The notes: generated by a model not told the origin, from the sequence alone. DNA of 64,000 bases from Robertmurraya massiliosenegalensis JC6 (GCF_000311725.1 NZ_HE978514.1:296783-360782); one strand, 5' to 3'; positions 34,332 to 43,590 are shown, numbered from the stretch's first letter. Numbers and translations: made by a program.

Positions 34332-35445
34332 TGGTTTCCGATCCCCTTTTTTGATTTTTTGTTCTCCAAAAAAGTACTGGAGCAATGAGAACTGGAAAGA
34401 TTAATTGGAATGGCACATGCATATATTGGGGGATAAATCGAATTCCTTCTTCAATATGCTCAGCAAAGTTGCTGCTAATGAGAATGGCCCCGTAAGAAAT
34501 AATCGTTGCCATCGGAAGAACCATATATCGGTACGGAACCTTCATCACATGTTCAAGACCTTTTAGCCCAGCATAGAAAAACACACTGACCTTCGTGATA
34601 ATTCCAAACATGACAATAAAGACGACAACTAAATCAACTCTTTCGATGAAATCTAATAAGGAAATGTCTCGAGCAGCAGATAGCAACGGAAAGACCGTTC
34701 TTTCCAGTTGCTCTGTACCGAGAGTAGCAATTTCAATTAATGTTCCATAAATGATAATGGCTCCACTAATTAAAATGGTAACTACACTGACCTTGCCAAC
34801 TTTATTAAATTGAGTAACATATGGCATGATCACCATAAAAGTGATTAACTCACCGTATGGAAAGGTTAAAAGTCTAGGAAAGATATGTTTAAAAATCGGA
34901 CCTACCCCCTCTGCCATGACAGGTAGCAAATTTTTAAAGTCCATTTCTCCTGAAAAAAATATGGCAAACCCTATTAAAATTGTAAATGTAAACACATAAG
35001 GAATAAAAATCTCACCTGTTCTTCCAAAAACTTCAAGGCCTAAATAAATCATATAAGCAACAACGCCCATCATCGTAATTGAAATAACTTCTATTGGCGT
35101 ATTTTCAAATATGACCGTTGTAATCAACTCGCAAAAATCTCTTAATACCCTTTGAGCAATATAAAAAAAATAAAACACATATAGAAGCCCTATTGCTTTG
35201 CCTACCCATTTTCCAAAGCAAAGAGTGATGATTTCAAACAGATTTTTCCCAGGAGTACGTTTTAAGAGAGAAAAATAAAAGGCTACAATTCCCGCACCTA
35301 ACACCGTCGCAATGGCAACAGCTAACCATGCATCCTGTTTGGAGTCATTCCCAACTCCAACGATGGCAACACTCCCAATTTCAAAGGTGAATATTAACAC
35401 CGCCAACTGCCATAAGGATATATTTTCCACAAGCTTTTTGTTCAT
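34318..35445 (-). CDS. Germinant receptor B subunit, GerAB/spore permease family
   Basis: 375 residues with ten hydrophobic segments, a member of the amino acid/polyamine transporter superfamily branch used for germination. Segments WQLAVLIFTFEIGSVAIVGV, GKWVGKAIGLLYVFYFFYIA and FPRLLTFPYGELITFMVIMP fit GerAB-like proteins. This subunit binds the germinant. It starts with ATGA overlap to the small D gene and overlaps the A gene, so D, B, A and C are one transcriptional unit. The unusual order is discussed separately. Confidence 0.92.
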   Translation of the reverse strand: MNKKLVENISLWQLAVLIFTFEIGSVAIVGVGNDSKQDAWLAVAIATVLGAGIVAFYFSLLKRTPGKNLFEIITLCFGKWVGKAIGLLYVFYFFYIAQRVLRDFCELITTVIFENTPIEVISITMMGVVAYMIYLGLEVFGRTGEIFIPYVFTFTILIGFAIFFSGEMDFKNLLPVMAEGVGPIFKHIFPRLLTFPYGELITFMVIMPYVTQFNKVGKVSVVTILISGAIIIYGTLIEIATLGTEQLERTVFPLLSAARDISLLDFIERVDLVVVFIVMFGIITKVSVFFYAGLKGLEHVMKVPYRYMVLPMATIISYGAILISSNFAEHIEEGIRFIPQYMHVPFQLIFPVLIAPVLFWRTKNQKRGSETNESQ

Positions 35446-35693
35446 AATGGCTTCTGCCCTTTATTTTTTCTTAAGCGATAATCGATGACGATACTACATA
35501 TCAACCCTATTATGGCGGTTGCACTTACAAAACTCTCATTCGTTCCCTCGTCTAATTTAAACAACATGAAGATTACTTTAAAAAAGGATACTTGCCATAT
35601 AAACATATCAATAAGGGCAATAAGTATAAGCATCCCAATAAATACTACTAAGAAAGCAAGTGTCACCAATGTAATCATCCTAGAGTTCAGCAT
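35442..35693 (-). CDS. Small two-TM protein, probable germinant receptor D subunit
   Basis: 83 residues with two membrane helices (about 8-32 and 56-74) joined by a short loop (KLDEGTNESF) and ending in RLRKNKGQKPL. It is the first gene of the ger operon and overlaps the B gene by 4 nt. Small two-helix D proteins encoded in ger operons are known from several bacilli (GerUD-type) and modulate receptor responses. The assignment rests on size, topology and position. The ribosome binding site is weak (GTAAGAAAATA), so an internal ATG could be used. Confidence 0.75.
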   Translation of the reverse strand: MLNSRMITLVTLAFLVVFIGMLILIALIDMFIWQVSFFKVIFMLFKLDEGTNESFVSATAIIGLICSIVIDYRLRKNKGQKPL

Positions 35694-35905
35694 TATTTTC
35701 TTACAACATTTGACAATGACTTTGATCTACTTTCGTAAATTGTGAATCTATGTAATTGCTTATCATTCCATATTTTTCACAACTTATGCCCAGTTTATGT
35801 GAAGAAATTTCCACTCCTTCCTATATTTTTCGCTACTGTCTTTACAATAGAAATTGATCGCAAAAAGCCCTCATTTATCTCTAAATAGAGAGGGCGTGAC
35901 CAATT

Positions 35906-35936
35906 AAAAAAGAACCTATCATTATAGATAAGTTCT
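35906..35936 (-). terminator. Terminator of the ThrE-type genes
   Basis: On the minus strand AGAACTTATC / GATAGGTTCT with a 6-nt loop and six T, immediately after the stop codon. Confidence 0.85.
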
Positions 35937-36395
35937 CTACAGTCTTGATTTTGAATACACCTTTGGAGGTAGCTTTGCTTTTCGAATCAATTGGTTGATC
36001 ACTTCAGAGAAAACAAGACCTAGCGCAATGGCTCCTGAAATTAAGCCAGCTTTTGCAGCCAAACCTAATCCAACAATATAATCATTTTCTACGAAATTAC
36101 GCATTGCATCATAAGCGAGACCACCTGGAACTAACGGAATAATGCCAGCAACATTAAAAATAATAATCGGTGCTTTATATCTTCGAGCAAAAAATTGGCT
36201 AATTAATGCGACTACAAATGAACCAGCTAAAGAGGCTGGAACCGAATCGATCCCATTGCTCGTCATCATAAAATAAACAAACCAGCCGGCCATACCGACA
36301 ATTCCACATTTTATTAAAGACACTTTCTTCGTATTAAAAATAATTCCAAATGCCGCAGAGGCAATAAAGCTTGTGATTAGCTGTTCTAAAACCAT
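35937..36395 (-). CDS. Threonine/serine exporter, C-terminal half (YjjB-like, DUF3815)
   Basis: 152 residues with four to five membrane helices and the family motif APIIIFNVAGIIPLVPGGLAY. This is the second half of ThrE-type exporters, which in Corynebacterium are one polypeptide. Here, as in many Firmicutes and in E. coli YjjP/YjjB, the two halves are separate genes; the N-terminal half lies 10 nt upstream on the same strand. Together they should export small amino acids or dicarboxylates such as succinate, as described for YjjPB; the substrate is not known here. Confidence 0.88.
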   Translation of the reverse strand: MVLEQLITSFIASAAFGIIFNTKKVSLIKCGIVGMAGWFVYFMMTSNGIDSVPASLAGSFVVALISQFFARRYKAPIIIFNVAGIIPLVPGGLAYDAMRNFVENDYIVGLGLAAKAGLISGAIALGLVFSEVINQLIRKAKLPPKVYSKSRL

Positions 36396-36405
36396 TTCAA
36401 CACTC

Positions 36406-37149
36406 CTATATAAAAGTTAACACGACCGCTATACCAGAACCGATTGCAAAAGCGGTTAATAAAGCTTCCGCTCCTTTTGACAGCCCTGAGACTAAATGTC
36501 CGGCCATTAGATCTCTAACGGCATTGGTAAGGACAAGACCTGGAACGAGTGGCATGACAGATCCAATGATAATTTTGTCCAGCTGCTCCCCCCAACCGAT
36601 ATAGATAAATATCCATGAAAGTATCCCAATAATTAAGGAAGCAACAAATTCTGAGAAAAATCTAATCGGAACGAGACGCTGGGCATAAATAAAACTAATT
36701 AATCCGATCCCACCTGTCACAACAGCTGGAAAAAAGTCATTCCAAGTCCCTTGAAACATGATTAAAAAGCAACCACTTGCGATAGCAGCAGCCAATACTT
36801 GTACGATAATCGGATAGGACGGCGTTGAGCTTTCTATCTGTTGCAATGATTCATATGCTTCTTCAAGCGTCAATTCTTTATTACTAATTTCACGAGAAAC
36901 ACTATTTACTAATGTGATTTTATGTAAATCGGTCGTCCGATCAGTAATTCGAATGAGCTTCGTTTTGGTTGGTTGTTCACACTCAAGCGAGAACATAATT
37001 CCTGTTGGCGTCACATAGCTATGTGATTCTTTGGCCCCAAAGGAGGACGCCATTCTCATCATGGTATCCTCGACTCGATAAGTCTCTGCACCGCTTTGGA
37101 GCATAATCTTTCCAGCGAGCAAACACACTTCCATTACATCTATCTTCAT
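36406..37149 (-). CDS. Threonine/serine exporter, N-terminal half (YjjP-like, DUF1212)
   Basis: 247 residues. The N-terminal hydrophilic part (GKIMLQSGAETYRVEDTMMR, YVTPTGIMFSLE) precedes five membrane helices ending in SVMPLVPGLVLTNAVRDLMAGHLVSG, the ThrE motif. It pairs with the downstream YjjB-like gene. ATG preceded by AGGAG. The two-gene unit is closed by a terminator and is not linked to amino acid biosynthesis genes. Confidence 0.9.
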   Translation of the reverse strand: MKIDVMEVCLLAGKIMLQSGAETYRVEDTMMRMASSFGAKESHSYVTPTGIMFSLECEQPTKTKLIRITDRTTDLHKITLVNSVSREISNKELTLEEAYESLQQIESSTPSYPIIVQVLAAAIASGCFLIMFQGTWNDFFPAVVTGGIGLISFIYAQRLVPIRFFSEFVASLIIGILSWIFIYIGWGEQLDKIIIGSVMPLVPGLVLTNAVRDLMAGHLVSGLSKGAEALLTAFAIGSGIAVVLTFI

Positions 37150-37390
37150 TTAAAATTCTCCTATCTTTTTAACGGTGTGCGAAAGGGGGATTTCGCACGA
37201 AAAGCCACATAAAGCTCTTATTAAAAAATCATCAAGTCTAATAATAATATTTAGTAAACTGGAATACAATTTGAAAGTTTATTTTCCCTTCATAAAATGT
37301 GTAATTTTTATGTAAAAGCAATGTGAATTCAGCAAATCTACTTGTTTTTATTAAGTGGTCTTCTTTACACTAGTAAAGAGGTGACGATTA

Positions 37391-38239
37391 ATGGATGTTT
37401 CAAAAGTAAAAGTACTCGTTTTTGATTTAGATGGAACTGTGTATGAAGATACACATCATTTTGATTACCAAGCCGCACGACTTAAGGACAAACTTTCTGT
37501 AGAAAAGCAGTCCCTTTTCCAACAAGATTTTGATGCGGTCAAGCGTGATGAACACCCGATTAAAATAGGACGAATCTATGATGGAATAAACGATTTAGTT
37601 CTAGTACAACTTGATAACATCGTTCAAGAAGCCTATAAGTGGAACGGACATCGACTATCAAATGAAGAGATTAACAAGCTCTACCCTAAGCCAATCGAAA
37701 TCAATTACGACACAATGCTAAGCATTGGCGATCCATGGTGGATTTCCACTTCGATCGCAGGCCACTATGGGCTAAATAGTAAGAAGTGCTATGAGGCATT
37801 TCTCGAAACAAGGGAATATATGATGGGACCAGAATTTGAAATGGAACCAATTGTCGGCTTTAAAGAAGTACTCAGCGACATTCATGAACATGTAAAACTT
37901 GTTTTATTAACGAACAGCCCTCAGCCAGATAGTGAAGCCATTTTAACAAAAATTGGCCTTGACAGGCTGTTTGATTTAAAAATATTCAACGGCGAAAAGC
38001 CGACTCGTACACTCGAACGTTTTGAACATATTAAAAATGAATTTGGTGTGGAATATAAAGAGATCATGAGTGTAGGCGACAACTGGATTAACGAAATCCG
38101 TCCTGTTCAACCGCTTGGCTGTGGCACCATTTTCATCGATTCCCACGGAGTTGGAAATCCAAGTTCTGCAGATTTCGTGTTTGAATGTATGGGAGACGCT
38201 ATTCCGATATTGAAGAAAATAAAAAATCCCCTAGATTAA
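37391..38239 (+). CDS. HAD superfamily hydrolase
   Basis: 282 residues. Motif I is FDLDGTVYED with nucleophile D12 and acid D14; motif II is LLTNSP; motif III K in GEKPT; motif IV GDNWINEI. The cap is inserted between motifs I and II (about 20-150), so it is a C1-capped enzyme. The cap sequence (YDGINDLVLVQL, GDPWWISTS) is not one I can link to a substrate. AGAGGTG RBS. Monocistronic with a terminator after it. Confidence 0.85.
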   Translation: MDVSKVKVLVFDLDGTVYEDTHHFDYQAARLKDKLSVEKQSLFQQDFDAVKRDEHPIKIGRIYDGINDLVLVQLDNIVQEAYKWNGHRLSNEEINKLYPKPIEINYDTMLSIGDPWWISTSIAGHYGLNSKKCYEAFLETREYMMGPEFEMEPIVGFKEVLSDIHEHVKLVLLTNSPQPDSEAILTKIGLDRLFDLKIFNGEKPTRTLERFEHIKNEFGVEYKEIMSVGDNWINEIRPVQPLGCGTIFIDSHGVGNPSSADFVFECMGDAIPILKKIKNPLD

Positions 38240-38247
38240 GAAGTTTT

Positions 38248-38296
38248 TAGACTGTAGGCCAACTCAAATTTACGAATGTCTACAGTCTTTTATTTT
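38248..38296 (+). terminator. Intrinsic terminator after the HAD gene
   Basis: Stem AGACTGTAG / CTACAGTCT with a 22-nt loop, then TTTATTTTTT. Confidence 0.75.
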
Positions 38297-38362
38297 TTCA
38301 CTATAATCAAGACCTTCATGTAACATACTTTTCTCTTTCACATATCACTCTCTCCCACGTAC

Positions 38363-38396
38363 AAGAGGCATTGAGATTCGTGCTCTCCATGCCTCT
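38363..38396 (-). terminator. Candidate terminator after recQ
   Basis: 8-bp stem AGAGGCAT / ATGCCTCT with a long loop; the T run on the minus strand is poor. Confidence 0.4.
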
Positions 38397-38410
38397 GAAA
38401 TCGCCTTGAA

Positions 38411-40534
38411 TTAATTAACTTGGCGTGTACGTAAGAAGACTTTAATCATCAAATAGGAGACTTCATCTGGAAGAAGTTCTTTGATTGGCTTCAACTTTTC
38501 TGCTCCAGCTTCTTCTACCGCCTGTTTAAGAAGAGGGAAATAGCGCTCGGGAATGATTTCAGATACAGTAATGTCCAACCCTTCTGCCATGCATTGTTGG
38601 ATATGGTTCTCGATCGTACTTGTAGCCATCTCCCTCTTTTTGGCGATTTCTTTAACAGATAACCCTTCCTTAAATAGATGATACGTTTCCAGATGGGAGT
38701 TTTTCTCCCCTTTCTTCTTTTTCGCTTTCGGAGCTTCCATGATTGGTTTTTCCGTCATTCTCTCTGGATTTTCTTCACAAAATTCAATAATCCCGTTTAT
38801 AAATTGTTCACCGTACTTCTCCAACTTCATTTCTCCAACACCACTAACGCTAAGGAATTCATCTCTACTTTGTGGTAATTTTATACACATATCCTTCAGC
38901 GCAGCATCGGAAAAAATCACAAATGGAGGTACACTTTCTCTATCAGCAATCGATTTTCGGATTTGACGCAGCTTTTCAAATAGTGGATCTTGTGTAGAAA
39001 CCTGAACCACTTCAACAACTTCTTTTCGAAAGACTTGTTGCTTACCTAACAAGACTTCCTTCCCGCCTGGTGTAACAAAGATCGTTGGATATTGACCTTG
39101 TTCGACTCCAATTAGATCTTGCGAAATGAGAAATTCAATGAATTCACTTGCCTCTTTTGCACTCATCTCTTTTAGGATGCCGTACGTTGGCAATTGATCA
39201 AATCTTAGTTCCTTGATTTTTTTATTATTTGAACCGGTTAATACTTGAGCAACTGCCGTTTTTCCAAAGCGTTGCCCCATACGGATGATACATGATAAAA
39301 CCATTTGTGCCTCTTTTGTCACTTCCACACTGGTGCGAGAATCTGTGCAATTGCCACATCTCCCACATCTTGCAGCATCCTCTTCTCCAAAATACTCAAG
39401 AATATAAGCCTGGAGACAGTTTTCAGTATGGCAATAATCAACCATTGCCTGTAATTTTTCAAGCTCTCCAGCAATTCTCATTCTGTCTGCCGATTGGTCG
39501 ATCAAAAATCGTTGCACCTGAACATCTTGCGAAGAATACAAGACAATGCATTCACTATCAAGACCATCTCTACCTGCACGACCCGCTTCTTGATAATAAC
39601 TCTCCATATTTTTAGGGAGTTGATAATGAATACAATAGCGAATATTTGATTTATCGATCCCCATACCGAATGCCGAAGTTGCGACCATCACCGTTGTTTC
39701 ATCTTGAAGAAACTTCTCCTGCTCCCGTTTTCTATCGTTATCGCTCATTCCCGCATGGTAACGGCCAATGCGAATTCCTTCTTTGGATAATTTTTCGTAA
39801 AGTTGATCAACCGTTTTCCTAGTGGCTGCGTAAATAATTCCGCCCTCTTGTTCATTCTTTTTGACATATTCTTTTAAAAAGGCATAGCGATCCTGGCCCT
39901 TTATGACATTAAATGAGAGGTTTTCACGCTCAAACCCCGTCATAATCGTTTGACGCTCATCAATTTGTAATGTGTCGCAAATATCCGTACGTACTTGTGG
40001 AGTAGCGGTCGCTGTTAACGCCATAACAAGAGGTTTTTGTGGAAGTTGTTCAATCAGTCTTTGAATTTGCAGATAGCTTGGACGAAAATCATGTCCCCAC
40101 TGGGAAATACAATGGGCTTCATCCACGGCTACAAGGGGAATATCGAGTCCTCTTAATTGCTCAACGAATTCACGTGATTCAAGTCGTTCTGGAGCGATAT
40201 ATAAGAGCTTATATTCTCCATAAATGGCAGCTTCCATTCGTTCATTTGCTTCTTGAAAACTTAAAGAACTATTAATAAACGTGGCTGGAATTCCTACTTG
40301 TAAGAGGCTATCAACTTGATCCTTCATTAATGAAATAAGTGGTGAAATAACAATCGTTGTACCGGGTAAAACGAGAGCTGGTATTTGATAACATATCGAT
40401 TTCCCTCCACCAGTAGGCATGATACAAACCGTATCTTTGCCAGCTAGAATCGATTCGATCGCTGCCTCCTGCCCTTTTCGAAAGGAAGAATACCCAAAAT
40501 GAGCCTGTAATAGTTGTTTTGCTTGTTCTAACAT
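38411..40534 (-). CDS. recQ: ATP-dependent DNA helicase RecQ
   Basis: The start is ATG 40534 (707 residues), 8 nt after GAGG; an ATG two codons earlier is too near that site. Helicase core: motif I MPTGGGKSICYQIPA, DEAH box VDEAHCISQWGHDFRPSY, ATATPQVR, motif VI QEAGRAGRDG. RQC zinc site with C residues in YCHTENCLQAYILEYFGE and CGRCGNC; winged helix; HRDC domain about 520-600 (SGVGEMKLEKYGEQFINGII); a C-terminal helix-turn-helix (SVKEIAKKREMATSTIENHI). It unwinds DNA 3' to 5' in recombination and fork repair. A 20-bp iteron array lies directly upstream. Confidence 0.95.
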   Translation of the reverse strand: MLEQAKQLLQAHFGYSSFRKGQEAAIESILAGKDTVCIMPTGGGKSICYQIPALVLPGTTIVISPLISLMKDQVDSLLQVGIPATFINSSLSFQEANERMEAAIYGEYKLLYIAPERLESREFVEQLRGLDIPLVAVDEAHCISQWGHDFRPSYLQIQRLIEQLPQKPLVMALTATATPQVRTDICDTLQIDERQTIMTGFERENLSFNVIKGQDRYAFLKEYVKKNEQEGGIIYAATRKTVDQLYEKLSKEGIRIGRYHAGMSDNDRKREQEKFLQDETTVMVATSAFGMGIDKSNIRYCIHYQLPKNMESYYQEAGRAGRDGLDSECIVLYSSQDVQVQRFLIDQSADRMRIAGELEKLQAMVDYCHTENCLQAYILEYFGEEDAARCGRCGNCTDSRTSVEVTKEAQMVLSCIIRMGQRFGKTAVAQVLTGSNNKKIKELRFDQLPTYGILKEMSAKEASEFIEFLISQDLIGVEQGQYPTIFVTPGGKEVLLGKQQVFRKEVVEVVQVSTQDPLFEKLRQIRKSIADRESVPPFVIFSDAALKDMCIKLPQSRDEFLSVSGVGEMKLEKYGEQFINGIIEFCEENPERMTEKPIMEAPKAKKKKGEKNSHLETYHLFKEGLSVKEIAKKREMATSTIENHIQQCMAEGLDITVSEIIPERYFPLLKQAVEEAGAEKLKPIKELLPDEVSYLMIKVFLRTRQVN

Positions 40535-40560
40535 TTGCATGACCTCACTTTTGAGAGGGA

Positions 40561-40680
40561 TATCGGCGATTTTTTGGATATATCGGCGAAAATTTCATTT
40601 TATCGGCGAAAAAATGAATATATCGGCGATAATCCAATTTTATCGGCGAAAAATAAAATATATCGGCGATTCCCTCATTT
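40561..40680. repeat. Six-copy TATCGGCGA array with exact 20-bp period
   Basis: TATCGGCGA starts at 40561, 40581, 40601, 40621, 40641 and 40661, perfectly conserved, separated by 11-nt AT-rich spacers. Bases in front of the copies alternate between ATA (copies 2, 4, 6) and TTT (copies 3, 5), so there is a 40-bp superperiod. The array fills the gap between the upstream HAD gene stop (40684) and recQ (start 40534). Both genes are on the minus strand, so it is in the recQ leader or promoter. Confidence 0.92.
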
Positions 40681-40683
40681 ACT

Positions 40684-41487
40684 TCATTTTGCTTGATTAA
40701 CTGTCTCTAAAATGTCAAAAAGCTCGTCCAGTTGGCTGATTTCATAATCTGGTATTACTTCATTCCGTGCTTTATTATGGCGATTAATCCATACCGATTT
40801 CATTCCTGCCCGTGATGCCCCTAATATATCAGTCATCAAGTTGTCGCCAACCATTATCGCCTCCTCCTTTGAAACATTCATTAGTTTAAGGGCATGCTCA
40901 AAAATGGTTGGATCTGGTTTACCACGTCCAAATGCTCCTGAAATGACGATTTGATCAAAGTATGGGGCAATTTCTGGTGTGATTGCTAACTTCGTATTTT
41001 GTAAATCTGGAGAACCATTCGTTAAAAGCAATAATGTATAGTTTCCTTTAAGCCTGTCCAAAACAGAAAATGTGTCTTCAAATACAACAGGATGTTTTCG
41101 ACGTTCTTCCGGAAAACGCTCAGCTAGTACGGCACTGAAATCTTCATCCTCAATGCCAAGTGTCCGTAATCCGCTCGCCCACGCTTCCTTCCGATATGCA
41201 GGAACAATCTCCTTCATTTTCCGAAAATGTTCATCATGTTCATCGAGAAAGTTTCCCCATAAGCCTTCAAACGGATTAATGCCAATCATTTTCGTAAAAG
41301 GATATGTTTCATACGATGCGTAAAGTTCCTTTGCCGCTTTTCGTACTGCTCCTTCCAATTCTTGCGGAGAAACTCCGTATTTTTCCTCTGCCAACCTACA
41401 TGTAGCAGCAAAAGCTTCTTCCACACTTCTATGATCCCAAAGCAGTGTATCATCTAAATCGAAAAAAATCGCTTTAATCAAATTCAT
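40684..41487 (-). CDS. HAD superfamily hydrolase (YfnB/YjjG-like)
   Basis: 267 residues. Motif [11 protein letters not shown] with D10 and D12, motif [12 protein letters not shown], motif III lysine in RGKPDP, motif [16 protein letters not shown] helical cap occupies about 20-110. The DDT variant and [15 protein letters not shown] are typical of HAD-IA nucleotidase/N-acylneuraminate phosphatase-like proteins such as YfnB. A pyrimidine nucleotidase or sugar phosphatase role is inferred. It is upstream of the TATCGGCGA array and recQ on the same strand. Confidence 0.88.
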   Translation of the reverse strand: MNLIKAIFFDLDDTLLWDHRSVEEAFAATCRLAEEKYGVSPQELEGAVRKAAKELYASYETYPFTKMIGINPFEGLWGNFLDEHDEHFRKMKEIVPAYRKEAWASGLRTLGIEDEDFSAVLAERFPEERRKHPVVFEDTFSVLDRLKGNYTLLLLTNGSPDLQNTKLAITPEIAPYFDQIVISGAFGRGKPDPTIFEHALKLMNVSKEEAIMVGDNLMTDILGASRAGMKSVWINRHNKARNEVIPDYEISQLDELFDILETVNQAK

Positions 41488-41567
41488 TCCTCCCCATTCA
41501 TTGCTATTTAGTTTCTAGATTACAAGGAAAAATGGAAATAGTAAATAGAAGGGCATGTCTTAAATCG

Positions 41568-41581
41568 ATCAAACGTTTGAT
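41568..41581. promoter_or_regulatory. Perfect 14-bp palindrome, candidate operator
   Basis: ATCAAACGTTTGAT lies between the divergent HAD and MFS genes. Followed by nine T, but there is no + strand gene upstream to terminate. A second palindrome, GTTTGTACAAAC (41638-41649), lies 56 nt further. TetR-type control of the exporter is a reasonable inference. Confidence 0.4.
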
Positions 41582-41637
41582 TTTTTTTTCACTTTTTTGA
41601 GCCCTCTAAAAAAACCGAACAATTGCCTTAATCAAGC

Positions 41638-41649
41638 GTTTGTACAAAC
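41638..41649. promoter_or_regulatory. Perfect 12-bp palindrome, candidate operator
   Basis: GTTTGTACAAAC, part of the extended GCGTTTGTACAAACCC. It lies about 110 nt before the MFS start, near where its promoter should be. Confidence 0.35.
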
Positions 41650-41760
41650 CCATTTTCCTTTGGAAATGAAAAAAGTCAAGTAAATTTCTTGTAATTTTTC
41701 ATTATTCAGTTATTATATTATTTAGGAAAGCGAAATTTCTTCTGAGAAAGAAGTGTTCAT

Positions 41761-42975
41761 ATGGACGAACAACTTATCGCAAAACGCAATTTGAAAATCA
41801 TGTGGTTTGCCAACTTTTTTATTGCTGGGAGTATGACAATGGTCCTCCCTTTTATCTCCCTTTACATTGATTCCTTCGGCAATTTCTCCGACAAATATGT
41901 TCAACACTGGTCTGGGATAACTTTCGGTGTCACCTTTGTTACAGCATTTATTTTTTCACCACTATGGGGACGAATTGGGGATAAGTACGGACGCAGAAAA
42001 CTCCTTATCTTCTCGGCCTTCGGAATGGCCTTTTCAATTTTATTAATGGGATTTGTTCATTCAGTATGGCAGTTATTCCTGTTACGCATGTTTATGGGAG
42101 TATTCGCCGGATTTATCTCCATGTCTCAAGCTTTTATCTCCACTCAAACTCCAAAAGAGATTGCCGGAAGAGTCTTAGGCACTTTGCAAACTGGAACGAT
42201 TACAGGGCAGTTAATAGGACCTCTTTTAGGTGGTGTGCTTGCGGATACATTTGGTTATTCTGCTACATTTAAATGGACTTCCATTGCCATTTTCATCTCA
42301 GCAGTGCTTGTTATTACAACGAAAGAGTATAGGATGAAGGATGTTAAAGGCACAAAAACTTCTTATACAACGAAGGAAGTCTTTAAACATATCAGTCGAA
42401 ATCCACTGTTATTAAATGTACTTTTAATCTCTACTCTGATTCAAATTGCCCATTTTAGCATTCAGCCTATTCTTTCCTTATATGTAAGTGAACTTCATGG
42501 TCCAGCCAATTTAGCCCTATTCTCAGGGATTGCCTTTTCTGCGGCAGGACTTGGGAATTTAATGATGGCTCGTCAATGGGGAAAAATGGCCGATCGCTAT
42601 GGCTATATTAAGATTCTGATTGCCTTATTGTTCATTGCCGGTCTCGTCTATCTGCCAGGAGCCTTTGTCACGAATATTTGGCAGCTAGTGGTGATCCGTT
42701 TTATCTTGGGGGTTGCTATCGGGGGGATTGTGCCGGTGCGTGTAGCGTATATTCGTCAGGAAGCACCGATTGCGATGCAAGGAGAGGTACTCGGATACAA
42801 CACCAGCCTCCGTTTTTTAGGAAATGTAATTGGCCCGGTTATGGGTGGATTTATCGCTGGATATTTCGGTATTTCATCGGTCTTCATCATTACAAGCTTG
42901 CTACTCATCTTAAGTGGATTCCTTTTATATGCCTCTATGCAAAAGAATCCAAAGTTAGTGAAACATTCTGCCTAA
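41761..42975 (+). CDS. MFS multidrug efflux transporter
   Basis: 404 residues with 12 membrane helices and the MFS loop motif GRIGDKYGRRK between helices 2 and 3. The segment GTLQTGTITGQLIGPLLGGVLAD in helix 5 is the antiporter motif C seen in drug/proton antiporters of the 12-helix group. Similar proteins in bacilli are annotated as multidrug exporters of the TetA/YkuC type. Substrate unknown. The ribosome binding site is weak. Palindromic operator candidates upstream suggest a regulator encoded elsewhere. Confidence 0.9.
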   Translation: MDEQLIAKRNLKIMWFANFFIAGSMTMVLPFISLYIDSFGNFSDKYVQHWSGITFGVTFVTAFIFSPLWGRIGDKYGRRKLLIFSAFGMAFSILLMGFVHSVWQLFLLRMFMGVFAGFISMSQAFISTQTPKEIAGRVLGTLQTGTITGQLIGPLLGGVLADTFGYSATFKWTSIAIFISAVLVITTKEYRMKDVKGTKTSYTTKEVFKHISRNPLLLNVLLISTLIQIAHFSIQPILSLYVSELHGPANLALFSGIAFSAAGLGNLMMARQWGKMADRYGYIKILIALLFIAGLVYLPGAFVTNIWQLVVIRFILGVAIGGIVPVRVAYIRQEAPIAMQGEVLGYNTSLRFLGNVIGPVMGGFIAGYFGISSVFIITSLLLILSGFLLYASMQKNPKLVKHSA

Positions 42976-43002
42976 CTAGAAGAACTGGAACATTTCTTAA
43001 AT

Positions 43003-43033
43003 CAAAGAGCTCGCCACTTGGCGAGCTCTCATT
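43003..43033. terminator. Bidirectional terminator (MFS / lipoprotein)
   Basis: Perfect stem AGAGCTCGCCA / TGGCGAGCTCT with a 2-nt loop, A- and T-rich flanks. Confidence 0.85.
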
Positions 43034-43483
43034 TTATTGAATCTCAAATTCAGTTAGGATATTTTGATCGTTTTCGTTTTGGTAGTAATGAATGATAACC
43101 GGTGTGCCTGCTTCAACGGCTTGGAAATCAATATCAGCTACACCTGGATCAAGTGTTTGCAATACAAGTACATCAGACTCGTTCTGTACTTCAATGGAAT
43201 GTGTATCCACGACACCGTTAAATGTCGTTTCTTCTGTAATCACTTCGCGATCATTTTCCGTTGTTGCTTGATCTTCTGTTTCCGCTGCATCATTCGTTTC
43301 TGTTTCTTCACTTGCTTCGTTCTCGTCTACAGCATCATTGTTTTCCTCAGCCACTTCGCTTGTCCCATTTTCAGGATTGTCACTACTTGCTTGATCTTCT
43401 GTATCTGCTGTACCACAAGCTGTCATGACGAGTAAGGTAAGGCCAGTTAATAATGTCATCAAAAGTTTTTTCATTTTCTTCAC
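43034..43483 (-). CDS. Secreted lipoprotein, hypothetical
   Basis: 149 residues. Signal peptide with lipobox VMTAC (Cys at about 23), then a ~55-residue low-complexity acidic linker rich in Glu, Asp, Asn, Ala and Thr, then a small C-terminal domain of about 65 residues (ETTFNGVVDTHSIEV, DPGVADIDFQAVEAGTPVII). The C-terminal domain looks like a small beta barrel. Not recognised as a named family. Extracellular, lipid-anchored; the acidic linker could span the wall. Confidence 0.8.
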   Translation of the reverse strand: MKKMKKLLMTLLTGLTLLVMTACGTADTEDQASSDNPENGTSEVAEENNDAVDENEASEETETNDAAETEDQATTENDREVITEETTFNGVVDTHSIEVQNESDVLVLQTLDPGVADIDFQAVEAGTPVIIHYYQNENDQNILTEFEIQ

Positions 43484-43590
43484 CTCATCCTTTTAGACGT
43501 AATTGAATGTAGAAGGTTACATTCTTAGTATCAACGAAAAAAATCCGAGCATTCAATAAGCCCGGATTTCGTAAAATTATGATTATAAAA

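Noticed and set aside
40561..40680. CRISPR or plasmid replication origin
   Set aside because: Units are only 9 bp with 11-nt spacers, and there is no Rep gene, so origin or CRISPR claims are unsupported.
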